64,000 nt of DNA from NCBI GenBank assembly GCA_937912115.1, contig CALDOI010000048.1:1-64000 (forward strand), written 5' to 3'. This DNA comes from an uncultured Bacteroidota bacterium. GTDB lineage: Bacteria > Bacteroidota > Bacteroidia > Bacteroidales > F082. The notes under the pieces were generated by a model. It worked only from the letters and a program-made list of their open reading frames with translations. It was not told the DNA's origin and did no database searches. The stretch's first letter is position 1; the number at the start of each line of letters is the position of its first letter. Positions 51,060 through 59,962 of this stretch are shown here, one piece after another. A program made the translations under genes and the position numbers.

Positions 51060-52829
51060 TTACTTTACAACCTTCAGCTTCAACTCATCCAACTGTTCAT
51101 CAGCAATAACTGAAGGTGAGTCGATCATAATATCACGACCTGAGTTGTTTTTTGGGAAGGCGATAAAATCACGAATAGAATCCTGTCCACCAAATAGAGC
51201 TGCTAATCTATCGAAACCAAGGGCAATACCTCCATGAGGAGGAGCACCATACTCAAATGCATTTAACAAAAACCCAAATTGATCCTGAGCTTCTTTATCA
51301 GTAAAACCAAGATGTTTTAACATTAGTTTTTGCAGATCCCGATCATGAATTCTTATTGAACCACCACCTATTTCAACACCATTTATTACAAGATCATAAG
51401 CATTGGCACGAACCTCACCTGGTTTTGTGTCAAGCATATCAATGTCTTCAGGTTTTGGAGATGTAAAAGGATGATGCATAGCATGATACCTTCCTGAATC
51501 TTCGTCCCATTCAAGCAATGGAAAGTCAACAACCCATAATGGTGCAAAAACCCCGGATTTACGAAGTTCCAGTTGATTACCCATTTCTAAACGTAGTTCA
51601 CTAAGTTGTTTTCTAACTTTTTCTGTTTCACCCGAAAGCACAAGTATTAAATCACCTGATTTTGCTCTCATCTTATCAGCCCATTCTTTCAAGGCTTGCT
51701 GATCAAAGAATTTGTCAACTGAAGATTTAAAACTACCGTCCCCATTACCTGCCTGTTCGGCAGACAGGCATTTTACGTAAATCATACCTTTGGCACCAAT
51801 CTGTGGTTTTCTTACAAAGTCTGTAAGTTTATCGAGTTGCTTGCGGGTATAATCGGCACATCCTTCTACAACTATTCCAACAACAAGTTCGGCATCATCA
51901 AATATTTGGAATCCTTTGTTTTTCGCAACATCGTTTAATTCAACAAACTTCATCCCAAACCTAATATCAGGTTTATCGCTACCATAATATTTCATGGCAT
52001 CGGCATAATCCATCCGAGGAAGTTCGGCACAATCAATCCCCTTAACAGTCTTAAAAAGATACTTAACCATTCCTTCAAAAGTGCTCAGGATATCATCCTG
52101 TTCAACAAATGCCATTTCGCAATCAATTTGAGTAAACTCAGGCTGACGATCAGCACGCAAATCTTCATCACGAAAACACTTAACAAGCTGATAATATCTG
52201 TCGTATCCGGCAACCATCAGCAATTGCTTAAATGTTTGTGGGGATTGTGGGAGAGCGTAAAACTGTCCCTCATTCATTCGTGAAGGAACAACAAAATCAC
52301 GAGCTCCTTCAGGTGTTGATTTTATCAGATATGGGGTTTCTATTTCGAAAAATTTCTGACCATCAAGATACTTTCTTGTTTCAATGGAAAGGCGATTTCT
52401 TAATTCCAGATTCTTACGAAGAGGTTGACGCCTCAGGTCAAGATACCTGTATTTCATTCTTAGCTCTTCACCACCATCAGTATTATCTTCAATGGTAAAA
52501 GGCGGTGTGAGTGAAGCATTTAGTATCTCAATTCCGGTAAGATCAATTTCAATACTTCCTGTGAGTATATTTGGGTTTTTCGATTCGCGTTCAATTACTT
52601 TACCAGAAGCCTTTATTACAAACTCTCTACCTAATTTTCGTGCCGCTTCAACAACCGAATTGTCTGATCTTCCTTCTTCTATAAGTAGCTGGGTAATCCC
52701 ATAGCGATCGCGAAGGTCGATCCAAATTAAACCTCCTTTATCACGTACTTTTTGAACCCATCCCGACAGGGTTACTTCCTTATTAACATCTTCTATTTTA
52801 AGCTCTCCGCAAGTGTGTGAACGTAGCAT
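51060..52829 (-). CDS. aspS: Aspartyl-tRNA synthetase
   Basis: RSHTCGELK...[49 protein letters not shown]. Confidence 0.97.
   Translation of the reverse strand: MLRSHTCGELKIEDVNKEVTLSGWVQKVRDKGGLIWIDLRDRYGITQLLIEEGRSDNSVVEAARKLGREFVIKASGKVIERESKNPNILTGSIEIDLTGIEILNASLTPPFTIEDNTDGGEELRMKYRYLDLRRQPLRKNLELRNRLSIETRKYLDGQKFFEIETPYLIKSTPEGARDFVVPSRMNEGQFYALPQSPQTFKQLLMVAGYDRYYQLVKCFRDEDLRADRQPEFTQIDCEMAFVEQDDILSTFEGMVKYLFKTVKGIDCAELPRMDYADAMKYYGSDKPDIRFGMKFVELNDVAKNKGFQIFDDAELVVGIVVEGCADYTRKQLDKLTDFVRKPQIGAKGMIYVKCLSAEQAGNGDGSFKSSVDKFFDQQALKEWADKMRAKSGDLILVLSGETEKVRKQLSELRLEMGNQLELRKSGVFAPLWVVDFPLLEWDEDSGRYHAMHHPFTSPKPEDIDMLDTKPGEVRANAYDLVINGVEIGGGSIRIHDRDLQKLMLKHLGFTDKEAQDQFGFLLNAFEYGAPPHGGIALGFDRLAALFGGQDSIRDFIAFPKNNSGRDIMIDSPSVIADEQLDELKLKVVK
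51750..51770. repeat. Palindromic repeat unit inside aspS
   Basis: TGCCTGTTCGGCAGACAGGCA: 7-bp perfect arms within the coding frame, encoding CLSAEQAG. Confidence 0.65.
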
Positions 52830-52965
52830 TTTTATTGACTATTTATTATTGTTTATTGACTATTTTAAATTGCAATTAATTTTAGGCCGCGAAGTTACTA
52901 AAAAGGATGTTATATGTGAATAGAGTTTATGAGTGTGGTGACTTGAGGTGGGTTAAGATTAGGTG

Positions 52966-53541
52966 CTAATAATCAACAAGCATTTTTGTTATTGGAATGC
53001 GAGGGACTAAATACTGAGCTGAGTCAGTTTGTTTATGAATTTTTCGTACCACATCCATCCCATCAATTACTTTTCCAAAGGCTGCAAAACCATGATTATC
53101 TGAATTCCTGCCACCACCAAAATCTAACGAAGGCTGATCGCCAACGCATATGAAAAACTCAAACGTAGCAGTCCCAGGCTCATATCTGGCCATTGAGATA
53201 ACACCATCTTTGTGCAAAATTCCAGTTTCCTTAGTGCTTTCATGTACAATGGGGGGTAATGCTTGAGGATGATTATCTTCGTATAGACCTCCTTGAATTA
53301 CTTCAATTTTAATCTTACTAAGTGGTTGGTTTTTCGGTGTTACAACTCTGTAAAATGTTGTTCCAATATATCTTTTTTCATCTATGTATTTAATGAAATT
53401 ATTAGTTGTTACGGGAGCTTGTTTTTCAAAAAGTTCAATCGTAATATTACCTAACTCTGTTTCAATAACAATGGTTGGATTGTTTTGTTTACATGAAATA
53501 AGTAGTATTACAATTGATAAAAATACAATCAATCTTTTCAT
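52966..53541 (-). CDS. Peptidyl-prolyl cis-trans isomerase (cyclophilin type) lipoprotein
   Basis: Lipobox VILLISC, ITIELFEKQAPVTTNNFIKY, GTATFEFFICVGDQPSLD, FAAFGKVIDGMDVVRKI. Confidence 0.92.
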   Translation of the reverse strand: MKRLIVFLSIVILLISCKQNNPTIVIETELGNITIELFEKQAPVTTNNFIKYIDEKRYIGTTFYRVVTPKNQPLSKIKIEVIQGGLYEDNHPQALPPIVHESTKETGILHKDGVISMARYEPGTATFEFFICVGDQPSLDFGGGRNSDNHGFAAFGKVIDGMDVVRKIHKQTDSAQYLVPRIPITKMLVDY

Positions 53542-53547
53542 AATAAC

Positions 53548-53555
53548 CAAAAATA
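53548..53555 (-). promoter_or_regulatory. -7 box TATTTTTG (minus strand) 6 nt upstream of start codon
   Basis: Plus-strand CAAAAATA; gap to the ATG at 53541 is 6 nt. Confidence 0.45.
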
Positions 53556-53598
53556 CAATATTTTCGTAAGGTGCTCCACTTTGGCACGACTAACAATT

Positions 53599-54228
53599 AT
53601 GTTAAAAGAAAGCCGAAATCATAAAGCGAAACAAGTTCTTAAGAGGAAGGAATCCATAGAAAGTTGGCAACTCTCTCGTAAGAAATTCATAATTGGATCC
53701 TTCATGGGAGGCCTATTTACCAGTCTGCCATCTATTTCCATTGTTGGCCAAGGAATAAATAGTAACGATATTCTATCTCAAACACAGTTCTCATTAATTG
53801 CATCCGTTCAAAATATTCTTTTCCCATCTGATAGTAACGGGCCAGGAGCATCTTATGTTATGGCCGACAAATATTTACTTTGGGTATTGACAGATAAACG
53901 AATGGATCCCGAAGAAAAAGAATATATAGTTAATGGAATTAGCTGGGTTGAAGAAAAAGCAGAGGAAAATTATTCTTTGACTTATAATAAATTATCTCAA
54001 TCTCAAAAAGAAGAATTAATTACTGATATTGCAAAAGAAAACTGGGGGAAAAGCTGGTTGGGTGTAATACTGAATTTCATCTTTGAAGCATTATTGAGTG
54101 ACCCACAATATGGTGGAAATCCTGAAGGAATTGGTTGGGATTGGCTACAACATAATCCGGGTTTTCCACAACCCACAGTACCATTACTATATCCTGAAAT
54201 ATTATCAACTGTTTCCAAAAACCAATAA
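53599..54228 (+). CDS. Gluconate 2-dehydrogenase subunit 3-like protein
   Basis: Position before a GMC oxidoreductase and features QNILFPSDSNGPGASYV, DPQYGGNPEGIGWDWLQHNPG. ATG 53599 preferred to the TTG at 53581. Confidence 0.85.
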   Translation: MLKESRNHKAKQVLKRKESIESWQLSRKKFIIGSFMGGLFTSLPSISIVGQGINSNDILSQTQFSLIASVQNILFPSDSNGPGASYVMADKYLLWVLTDKRMDPEEKEYIVNGISWVEEKAEENYSLTYNKLSQSQKEELITDIAKENWGKSWLGVILNFIFEALLSDPQYGGNPEGIGWDWLQHNPGFPQPTVPLLYPEILSTVSKNQ

Positions 54229-54232
54229 TTAT

Positions 54233-55927
54233 ATGGCTTCTCAAAAATTTGATGTTTGTATTGTGGGAAGTGGCGCCGGAGCATCTCCAATAGCTTACGA
54301 ACTCTCGAAAAAAGGCTATAAGGTTGTTGTGTTGGAAAAGGGTCCCTGGTTTAAAACAAAAGACTTCTCAAAAGATGAAATTACAGCAACACGACGAGAA
54401 GTATATACACCACGTCTTGAGTATGAGCCTCAAGTTATTGAAAGTAAGAATGACCAAGGTGAATGGGAAAGTAAATCAACCTATACCACTGGAAATAGCT
54501 TCTGGAATGGGAATATGGTTGGTGGATCCACAAACCTCATGAGTGGTTATTTTCATCGCATGAAACCAAATGATTTTAAGCTGCTCACTACTTATGGTAA
54601 AATTAAAGGTGCTAATGTTGTGGACTGGCCAATTGATTATGATGAAATGGAGCCATACTTTGATAAGGTTGAGAAAACAGTAGGAATCAGCGGGCGTGTT
54701 GTTAATCACTCCGCTTTAGAACCACGATCGAATGAAAATTTCCCATATCCGCCTTTGGCTGAAAATGCAATCTCAAGTAGGCTTGATAAAGGGGCAAACG
54801 AGATAGGATACATAGCAGTTCCTATACCGAGAGCAATATTGTCGTTACCCGAAGGAAGCAGGTCAAGTTGTTTTTACTCCAATTACTGTGGAAGCTATGG
54901 TTGTGCATCTGATGCCAAAGGAAGTGCAAGAGTTGCTTTGCTGGATAAAGCCCTCGAAATTGGAAAATGCACAATTATCCCAAACTCAAAAGTCTATAAA
55001 CTAGAAACAAATGGAACAGGGAAAATAATAAGTTCCTGGTATTATGATGCAGAGGGTAATAAGAAGAACATTGAAGCGAAACTATTTGTTATTGCTTGTC
55101 AGGCAGTTGAAACATCAAGATTATTATTAATGAGTAAGAATAAGGAATTTCCCAATGGTTTGGCAAACAATTCAGGATTAGTTGGGAAGAACCTGATTTT
55201 TTCAGCCGGAGGTACAGGATCTGGTACTTTTAGATATGATGTTCTTGCAAAAGAAGATGCTGAACAATTAAAAGTGCCTGGGTTGTTTGTAAACAGAGCC
55301 ATTCAGCATTGGTATGAAATTGACGACAAAAAAGAGTTCTCCCAGAAAATAAAGGGTGGTACTGTTGATTTCTTGTTCGAACATGCTAATGGCATAAGTA
55401 AGGCAATTAGGAATAAAAAGGATAATGAAGGAAATCTGGTTTATGGATCATCTCTAAAAACTAAAATTAAGGACTATTTTCTAAATCAACGAAAGTTAAA
55501 TTTTGAAGTTTTTGCCGATTGGTTACCAACTGACAATTGCTACGTTTCACTTGATGAAAAAATAGTTGACATGTGGGGAGATCCGGTTGCAAAAATCAGG
55601 GTGGATAACCATCCACACGATATTGAAGTGGGAAAATATCTGGCAAAAAAGGCTGAAGCCCTGCTTGAAAAAGTTGGAGCAACCGATATCAGATCATCTA
55701 TCAATGGATCTCCTCCAACCAATCTTATGGCAGGGGGTTGCAGGTTTGGAGACGATCCAAAAACTTCAGTACTCGATCGTAATTGCAAGGCACATGAAGT
55801 TGAAAACCTATTTGTAACCGATGGTAGTTTTATGCCAACAGGCGGAAGTGTAACTTACACATGGACAATCTATGCAAACGCCTTTAGGGTTGCTGATGCA
55901 ATGCTAGAAGACCTTAAAAAAGGATAA
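54233..55927 (+). CDS. GMC family oxidoreductase (gluconate 2-dehydrogenase large-subunit type)
   Basis: FAD-binding VCIVGSGAGASPIAYELSKKGYKVVVLE, GGSTNLMSG, C-terminal LFVTDGSFMPTGGSVTYTWTIYANAFRVAD. Start placed at MASQKFD. Confidence 0.92.
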   Translation: MASQKFDVCIVGSGAGASPIAYELSKKGYKVVVLEKGPWFKTKDFSKDEITATRREVYTPRLEYEPQVIESKNDQGEWESKSTYTTGNSFWNGNMVGGSTNLMSGYFHRMKPNDFKLLTTYGKIKGANVVDWPIDYDEMEPYFDKVEKTVGISGRVVNHSALEPRSNENFPYPPLAENAISSRLDKGANEIGYIAVPIPRAILSLPEGSRSSCFYSNYCGSYGCASDAKGSARVALLDKALEIGKCTIIPNSKVYKLETNGTGKIISSWYYDAEGNKKNIEAKLFVIACQAVETSRLLLMSKNKEFPNGLANNSGLVGKNLIFSAGGTGSGTFRYDVLAKEDAEQLKVPGLFVNRAIQHWYEIDDKKEFSQKIKGGTVDFLFEHANGISKAIRNKKDNEGNLVYGSSLKTKIKDYFLNQRKLNFEVFADWLPTDNCYVSLDEKIVDMWGDPVAKIRVDNHPHDIEVGKYLAKKAEALLEKVGATDIRSSINGSPPTNLMAGGCRFGDDPKTSVLDRNCKAHEVENLFVTDGSFMPTGGSVTYTWTIYANAFRVADAMLEDLKKG

Positions 55928-55959
55928 TTCAATATTTAGATTTGATATGACCAAATAAT

Positions 55960-58173
55960 CTATTCTTCTTCATAAATATTGTCATCATTTCTATAACCTG
56001 GTTCATCAAGATACCAATCGTTGTAAACTGCGCCAGAGCTTTCTGCCCAAGGAGAGAATTTGAGATAAGCAGACAGTATATCAATTTGTTCAATTGGATA
56101 ATCAAAGCTGGAAGGAGTTTCAACTACCCATGGCAAATAATTTTCGGTTAAATACCATTTTCCGGTCAATGGATCTGAATTATCATGACTTGTACCAAAA
56201 TAAGTGTCGCTTGCAAGTGAGGTAGGTGCATGGTCGATCATATGAATTTCTTTGCCTCTTTCCTGATCAACATAAATAAACGGATTGTAAGGCTCTAAAC
56301 CAACCGCGAACTGAGGATCATCAAAATATACTGTCACGGTAATTGTATCAGTAACAACAGTGTTTCCGCCTGGCACAGTATTAAAAATCGCGCTGCCATA
56401 ATATGTGTTGATTGCATCATAAAATATAACAACAGTATTATCAATATGTCCATTTTCATATCCCTTCGCATTTAAATCAAGGGTTCCCATCACATTAACA
56501 AATCCGGTTGCACTTGCACACTTTGAAGATTCGATTGGGAATGATATTCCAAAACCATTGTTTAATGCTGCTCCTGCAGCTTTAATATGTGTTTGTGCAA
56601 TAATATCTACAATAAGGTTATTGGCATTTGTAACCATTTGATAATTAAAATCAACAACAAGATCGTTAAAGTCATAGTCGCCAAGACCAGGCCATAAATC
56701 TTCAAAAGCCAAACTTGCAAAATCAGTTTGGTTAGGATAATAATTATTGAAAGCCCTTTCCGGGTCATCTGGATATGCATCATCAACATCCAAAACACCA
56801 TCTCCATCAGTGTCAACATCTCCGGTACCGCCTTCCGATCCTGGGTTACAATTATCAGCAGGAATAGTTATCTCACAGAACTTTACGGTATTCTGGATAG
56901 TTCCATTGTTTATTTCTATACCATCTGCATCACATAAATCAACACGTGACCTAACCTGACCAGACGAATTAATAATAGTAACTTCAGATATCATAACCTT
57001 TGAATAGCTACTACTTTGGCCTTGGATTCTGCCATTAACGGTAAGGTTTTTTGTTTGGATTAGAGATGAATTACGGACATAAACATAGGAAGAACCATTA
57101 ATTATAAGATTATTTGCAACGTTAATATAACTATAATTAAAAACTCTATAATCAACCATCAAATTACCTGTTATATTAAGATTACAATAATTGTATATGT
57201 ATGCTTTGTTGTTTACATTCATACTACCTGATATAGTAAATGTTCCATAATTATATAACCTGCTATTTATATTTCCCGAATAATTTCCACTAAGGTTTAT
57301 TATTCCTTCGTTGTTAAATTTATTACTGTTGTTGTTAATACTACCGGCTATATTCATATTGCCATAATTATAGAATTTGCGGCCATACTTGGTATTTACA
57401 TTACCACTGATATTATACAAGCCAAAGTTATAAATATCAATTTTTGAGTCAATATTCAAATCGCCAGAAGTTGATACTATTCCTGTACTACTAATATATA
57501 ATTTACCTGTATTATTCACTACTGTAGCAATCTGACTAATGCTGGCATTTCCGCATATCACTATGGTTGCATTTTGTGCAAACTGCAATTGGTTTGTGAT
57601 TGTTAAGGTTGTTCCTTCGGCAACACAATAGTCTTTATTTTTCTCCAATACCAAATTAGTATAAGTCCCTGATAAAGTTTCATCACAATTACTCCCACAA
57701 CCGGGATCCACAACAACCGTTTTTTCATATGTGATTGGCGGATATAGTAGTTCCTTAGTATTGAATGTGTGATTAATTATATTACTTGTTAAAGGTATTT
57801 CAACAATTTCGAATAACCCATCCGGGCTACGGTTTTCAACATATATACTACTAATTCTATCCGGTATTTTAAAAGATATCGAATATTGATATGAGTTATT
57901 GGTAATTCCCCGATTTAATACTCTTCCACCAGAACCCGGTTCTTCCTGATAAATAGTGATTATATGCATTTGTTCAGCTTTGAGGAATGGAACTACAGTG
58001 AAGTTTGCCTCAATCTGTTTGATATTTTCGAATGTGAAATTTGGATCTATAACTAATTCACCGAAAGTTTTATCAGCAGGAACAGGTTCACTGGGTGTTT
58101 TCTTCGTACATGAACTAGTTGTTAACAATCCAATTAATAGTGTAAGGCTTAAATAAAGAAGTATATTTTTCAT
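55960..58173 (-). CDS. LruC domain-containing surface lipoprotein with beta-helix-like repeats
   Basis: Lipobox LLTTSSC. DTDGDGVLDVDDAYPDDPERAFNNYYP followed by LAFEDLWPGLGDYDFNDLVVDFNYQMVTNANN (LruC). Confidence 0.88.
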   Translation of the reverse strand: MKNILLYLSLTLLIGLLTTSSCTKKTPSEPVPADKTFGELVIDPNFTFENIKQIEANFTVVPFLKAEQMHIITIYQEEPGSGGRVLNRGITNNSYQYSISFKIPDRISSIYVENRSPDGLFEIVEIPLTSNIINHTFNTKELLYPPITYEKTVVVDPGCGSNCDETLSGTYTNLVLEKNKDYCVAEGTTLTITNQLQFAQNATIVICGNASISQIATVVNNTGKLYISSTGIVSTSGDLNIDSKIDIYNFGLYNISGNVNTKYGRKFYNYGNMNIAGSINNNSNKFNNEGIINLSGNYSGNINSRLYNYGTFTISGSMNVNNKAYIYNYCNLNITGNLMVDYRVFNYSYINVANNLIINGSSYVYVRNSSLIQTKNLTVNGRIQGQSSSYSKVMISEVTIINSSGQVRSRVDLCDADGIEINNGTIQNTVKFCEITIPADNCNPGSEGGTGDVDTDGDGVLDVDDAYPDDPERAFNNYYPNQTDFASLAFEDLWPGLGDYDFNDLVVDFNYQMVTNANNLIVDIIAQTHIKAAGAALNNGFGISFPIESSKCASATGFVNVMGTLDLNAKGYENGHIDNTVVIFYDAINTYYGSAIFNTVPGGNTVVTDTITVTVYFDDPQFAVGLEPYNPFIYVDQERGKEIHMIDHAPTSLASDTYFGTSHDNSDPLTGKWYLTENYLPWVVETPSSFDYPIEQIDILSAYLKFSPWAESSGAVYNDWYLDEPGYRNDDNIYEEE

Positions 58174-58421
58174 GATTCATTGATTTATAGATATTGCATA
58201 AATACTATGCCAAGAGAGTATCCTATTTTTAGGATACGTTAAGAACGTAAAAAAAGTTGCGTTAATACGCATATTTTCTGGGCTTTACGAATTGCATATT
58301 TATAATTATTATCACAATCTATTATTATTTAAAATAAGTAGATCGTCCCACATTTATACTCGGCTCTCATTTTTGGAATAGTTTGTTGTTATATATTGCT
58401 TATATTTGAAAAAAAGAAAAC

Positions 58422-59567
58422 ATGGAAAACTTCACAGTATATAACCCAACCCGACTTCATTTTGGTGGAAACATAATTAATAATCTAGGTACTACGGTTA
58501 AACAATACGGAAAAAGAGTATTACTGGTTTATGGAAAAGGCTCAGTAAAAAAATATGGGTATTATGATCATGTTGTTTCTCAACTTCAGGAATCAGGTCT
58601 TGAAATTTTCGAATATTCCGGAATTAAACCAAATCCAATAATTGAAGATGTTGAAAAGGCAACAATAATTGGAAAACAGAATAATGTTGAAGTTATTGTT
58701 GCTCTGGGAGGAGGTAGTGTTATTGATTCGGCCAAAATAATTTCACTTGGCATAGCATCTAACGAAAATCCATGGGATTTTATGACATGGAAACTAACCC
58801 CTCAAAAGGCAATTCCTCTTGTAACGGTATTAACTTTAGCAGCTACAGGTACTGAGATGAATGCTGCAGCAGTGGTTCAAAACCACAGTACTGGTCAAAA
58901 AGTTGGCTATGTTAACCCTCTTATGTTTCCAAAGGACTCATTCCTTGACCCTTCGTTTACAGTAACTGTTCCGAAGAATTATACTTCATATGGTATTGTT
59001 GATTTAATTGCTCATTCTTTGGAAGCTTTTTTTGGACAAGGCGAACCATCAGTAATTGATCAAATTACAATCGATATTATTAAAGATGCTATTCAATTTG
59101 GTCCTTTATTAATGGATGATTTAACAAATGTTGAGCTTAGAGCTAAAATAATGCTTGATGCAACTCTGGCTCTAAATGGTTTAACTAGCTATGGTAAGAA
59201 AAGTGGCGATTGGGGAGTGCACGGATTAGGACATGAGCTCTCACTATTGTTCGATACACCACACGGAGCATCACTTAGTATTGTTTATCCAGCCTGGCTA
59301 AAACTTCAAAAAAATAGAATTCCCAAAAGGATTATTAAACTTGGGAAAGGACTTTTTGGTGTTGATACAGTTGATGAAACAATTGAAAAATTAATGGCAT
59401 TCTTCATGAAAATAGGTTCTCCTGTTTCCTTAAATGAGATCGGTTTATCGGACGATAGTAGGTCAAGCATATTAGAGCAATTCAAGAAAAACAATGTTTC
59501 AGGAATGCACCATAATCTAAATGAAGTTGATCATAAGAAACTGGTTAATTTCATGTTGTTTCAGTAA
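58422..59567 (+). CDS. Iron-containing alcohol dehydrogenase (butanol dehydrogenase/YqhD-like)
   Basis: VIVALGGGSVIDSAKIIS, HGLGHELSLLFDTPHGASLSIVYPAW. Confidence 0.93.
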   Translation: MENFTVYNPTRLHFGGNIINNLGTTVKQYGKRVLLVYGKGSVKKYGYYDHVVSQLQESGLEIFEYSGIKPNPIIEDVEKATIIGKQNNVEVIVALGGGSVIDSAKIISLGIASNENPWDFMTWKLTPQKAIPLVTVLTLAATGTEMNAAAVVQNHSTGQKVGYVNPLMFPKDSFLDPSFTVTVPKNYTSYGIVDLIAHSLEAFFGQGEPSVIDQITIDIIKDAIQFGPLLMDDLTNVELRAKIMLDATLALNGLTSYGKKSGDWGVHGLGHELSLLFDTPHGASLSIVYPAWLKLQKNRIPKRIIKLGKGLFGVDTVDETIEKLMAFFMKIGSPVSLNEIGLSDDSRSSILEQFKKNNVSGMHHNLNEVDHKKLVNFMLFQ

Positions 59568-59594
59568 TAAACTATTTTCCTAGTAATATTTTGA

Positions 59595-59750
59595 CACAGA
59601 TTCGCAGATTAAAAAAGAATAGTTAAAAATATATTCCTTTTCTTTTAATCAAAAATGCACAGATTGATATATCTGTATTAGACAGATATAGTTTGAGAAA
59701 ATTATTTCTATCGATTTCAATCAAAAATTTTGTTAATCTGTGAATCTGTG
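59595..59750. repeat. MITE/REP-like element: 18-bp inverted repeats around a central hairpin
   Basis: CACAGATTCGCAGATTAA (59595-59612) and TTAATCTGTGAATCTGTG (59733-59750), 17/18 complementary. Central TATATCTGT-ATTAG-ACAGATATA (59668-59690). Confidence 0.65.
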
Positions 59751-59903
59751 GCCTCTAATTAAGAGCAATAAAGCAAGTAGTTATTTACAAACACCAAATA
59801 ATATTTCATTATATTACTGACAACCAGGATGTAACTTAAATGGAGTAAAATTAGTATAAGAAATAAAGCACTGGCAAAAAGCTATTTATTTGAGAGTTTT
59901 GAT

Positions 59904-59933
59904 TTTGATGTATCAATATTTTTCATATTTTTG
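59904..59933 (+). promoter_or_regulatory. Promoter TTTG-N18-TATTTTTG
   Basis: -33-like TTTG at 59904-59907 and -7 TAnnTTTG at 59926-59933, 29 nt before the ATG at 59963. Confidence 0.6.
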
Positions 59934-59962
59934 AAACGAAAATAAGCAACAAATAAGCAAGC

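Noticed and set aside
53581-53596. TTGGCACGACTAACAA looks like a sigma-54 -24 element
   Set aside because: There is no -12 GC at the correct spacing, and the sequence abuts the start of a probable metabolic gene with no linked enhancer-binding protein.
54098-54232. N-terminal extension of the GMC oxidoreductase ORF
   Set aside because: The extension overlaps the upstream subunit-3-like gene. MASQKFDVCIVGSGAG at 54233 is the natural FAD-domain start.
56607-56959. Overlapping ORFs 56607-56819 (-), 56728-56937 (+) and 56747-56959 (+) inside the LruC gene
   Set aside because: They are alternative-frame or antisense reads of the Asp-rich linker and lack independent support.
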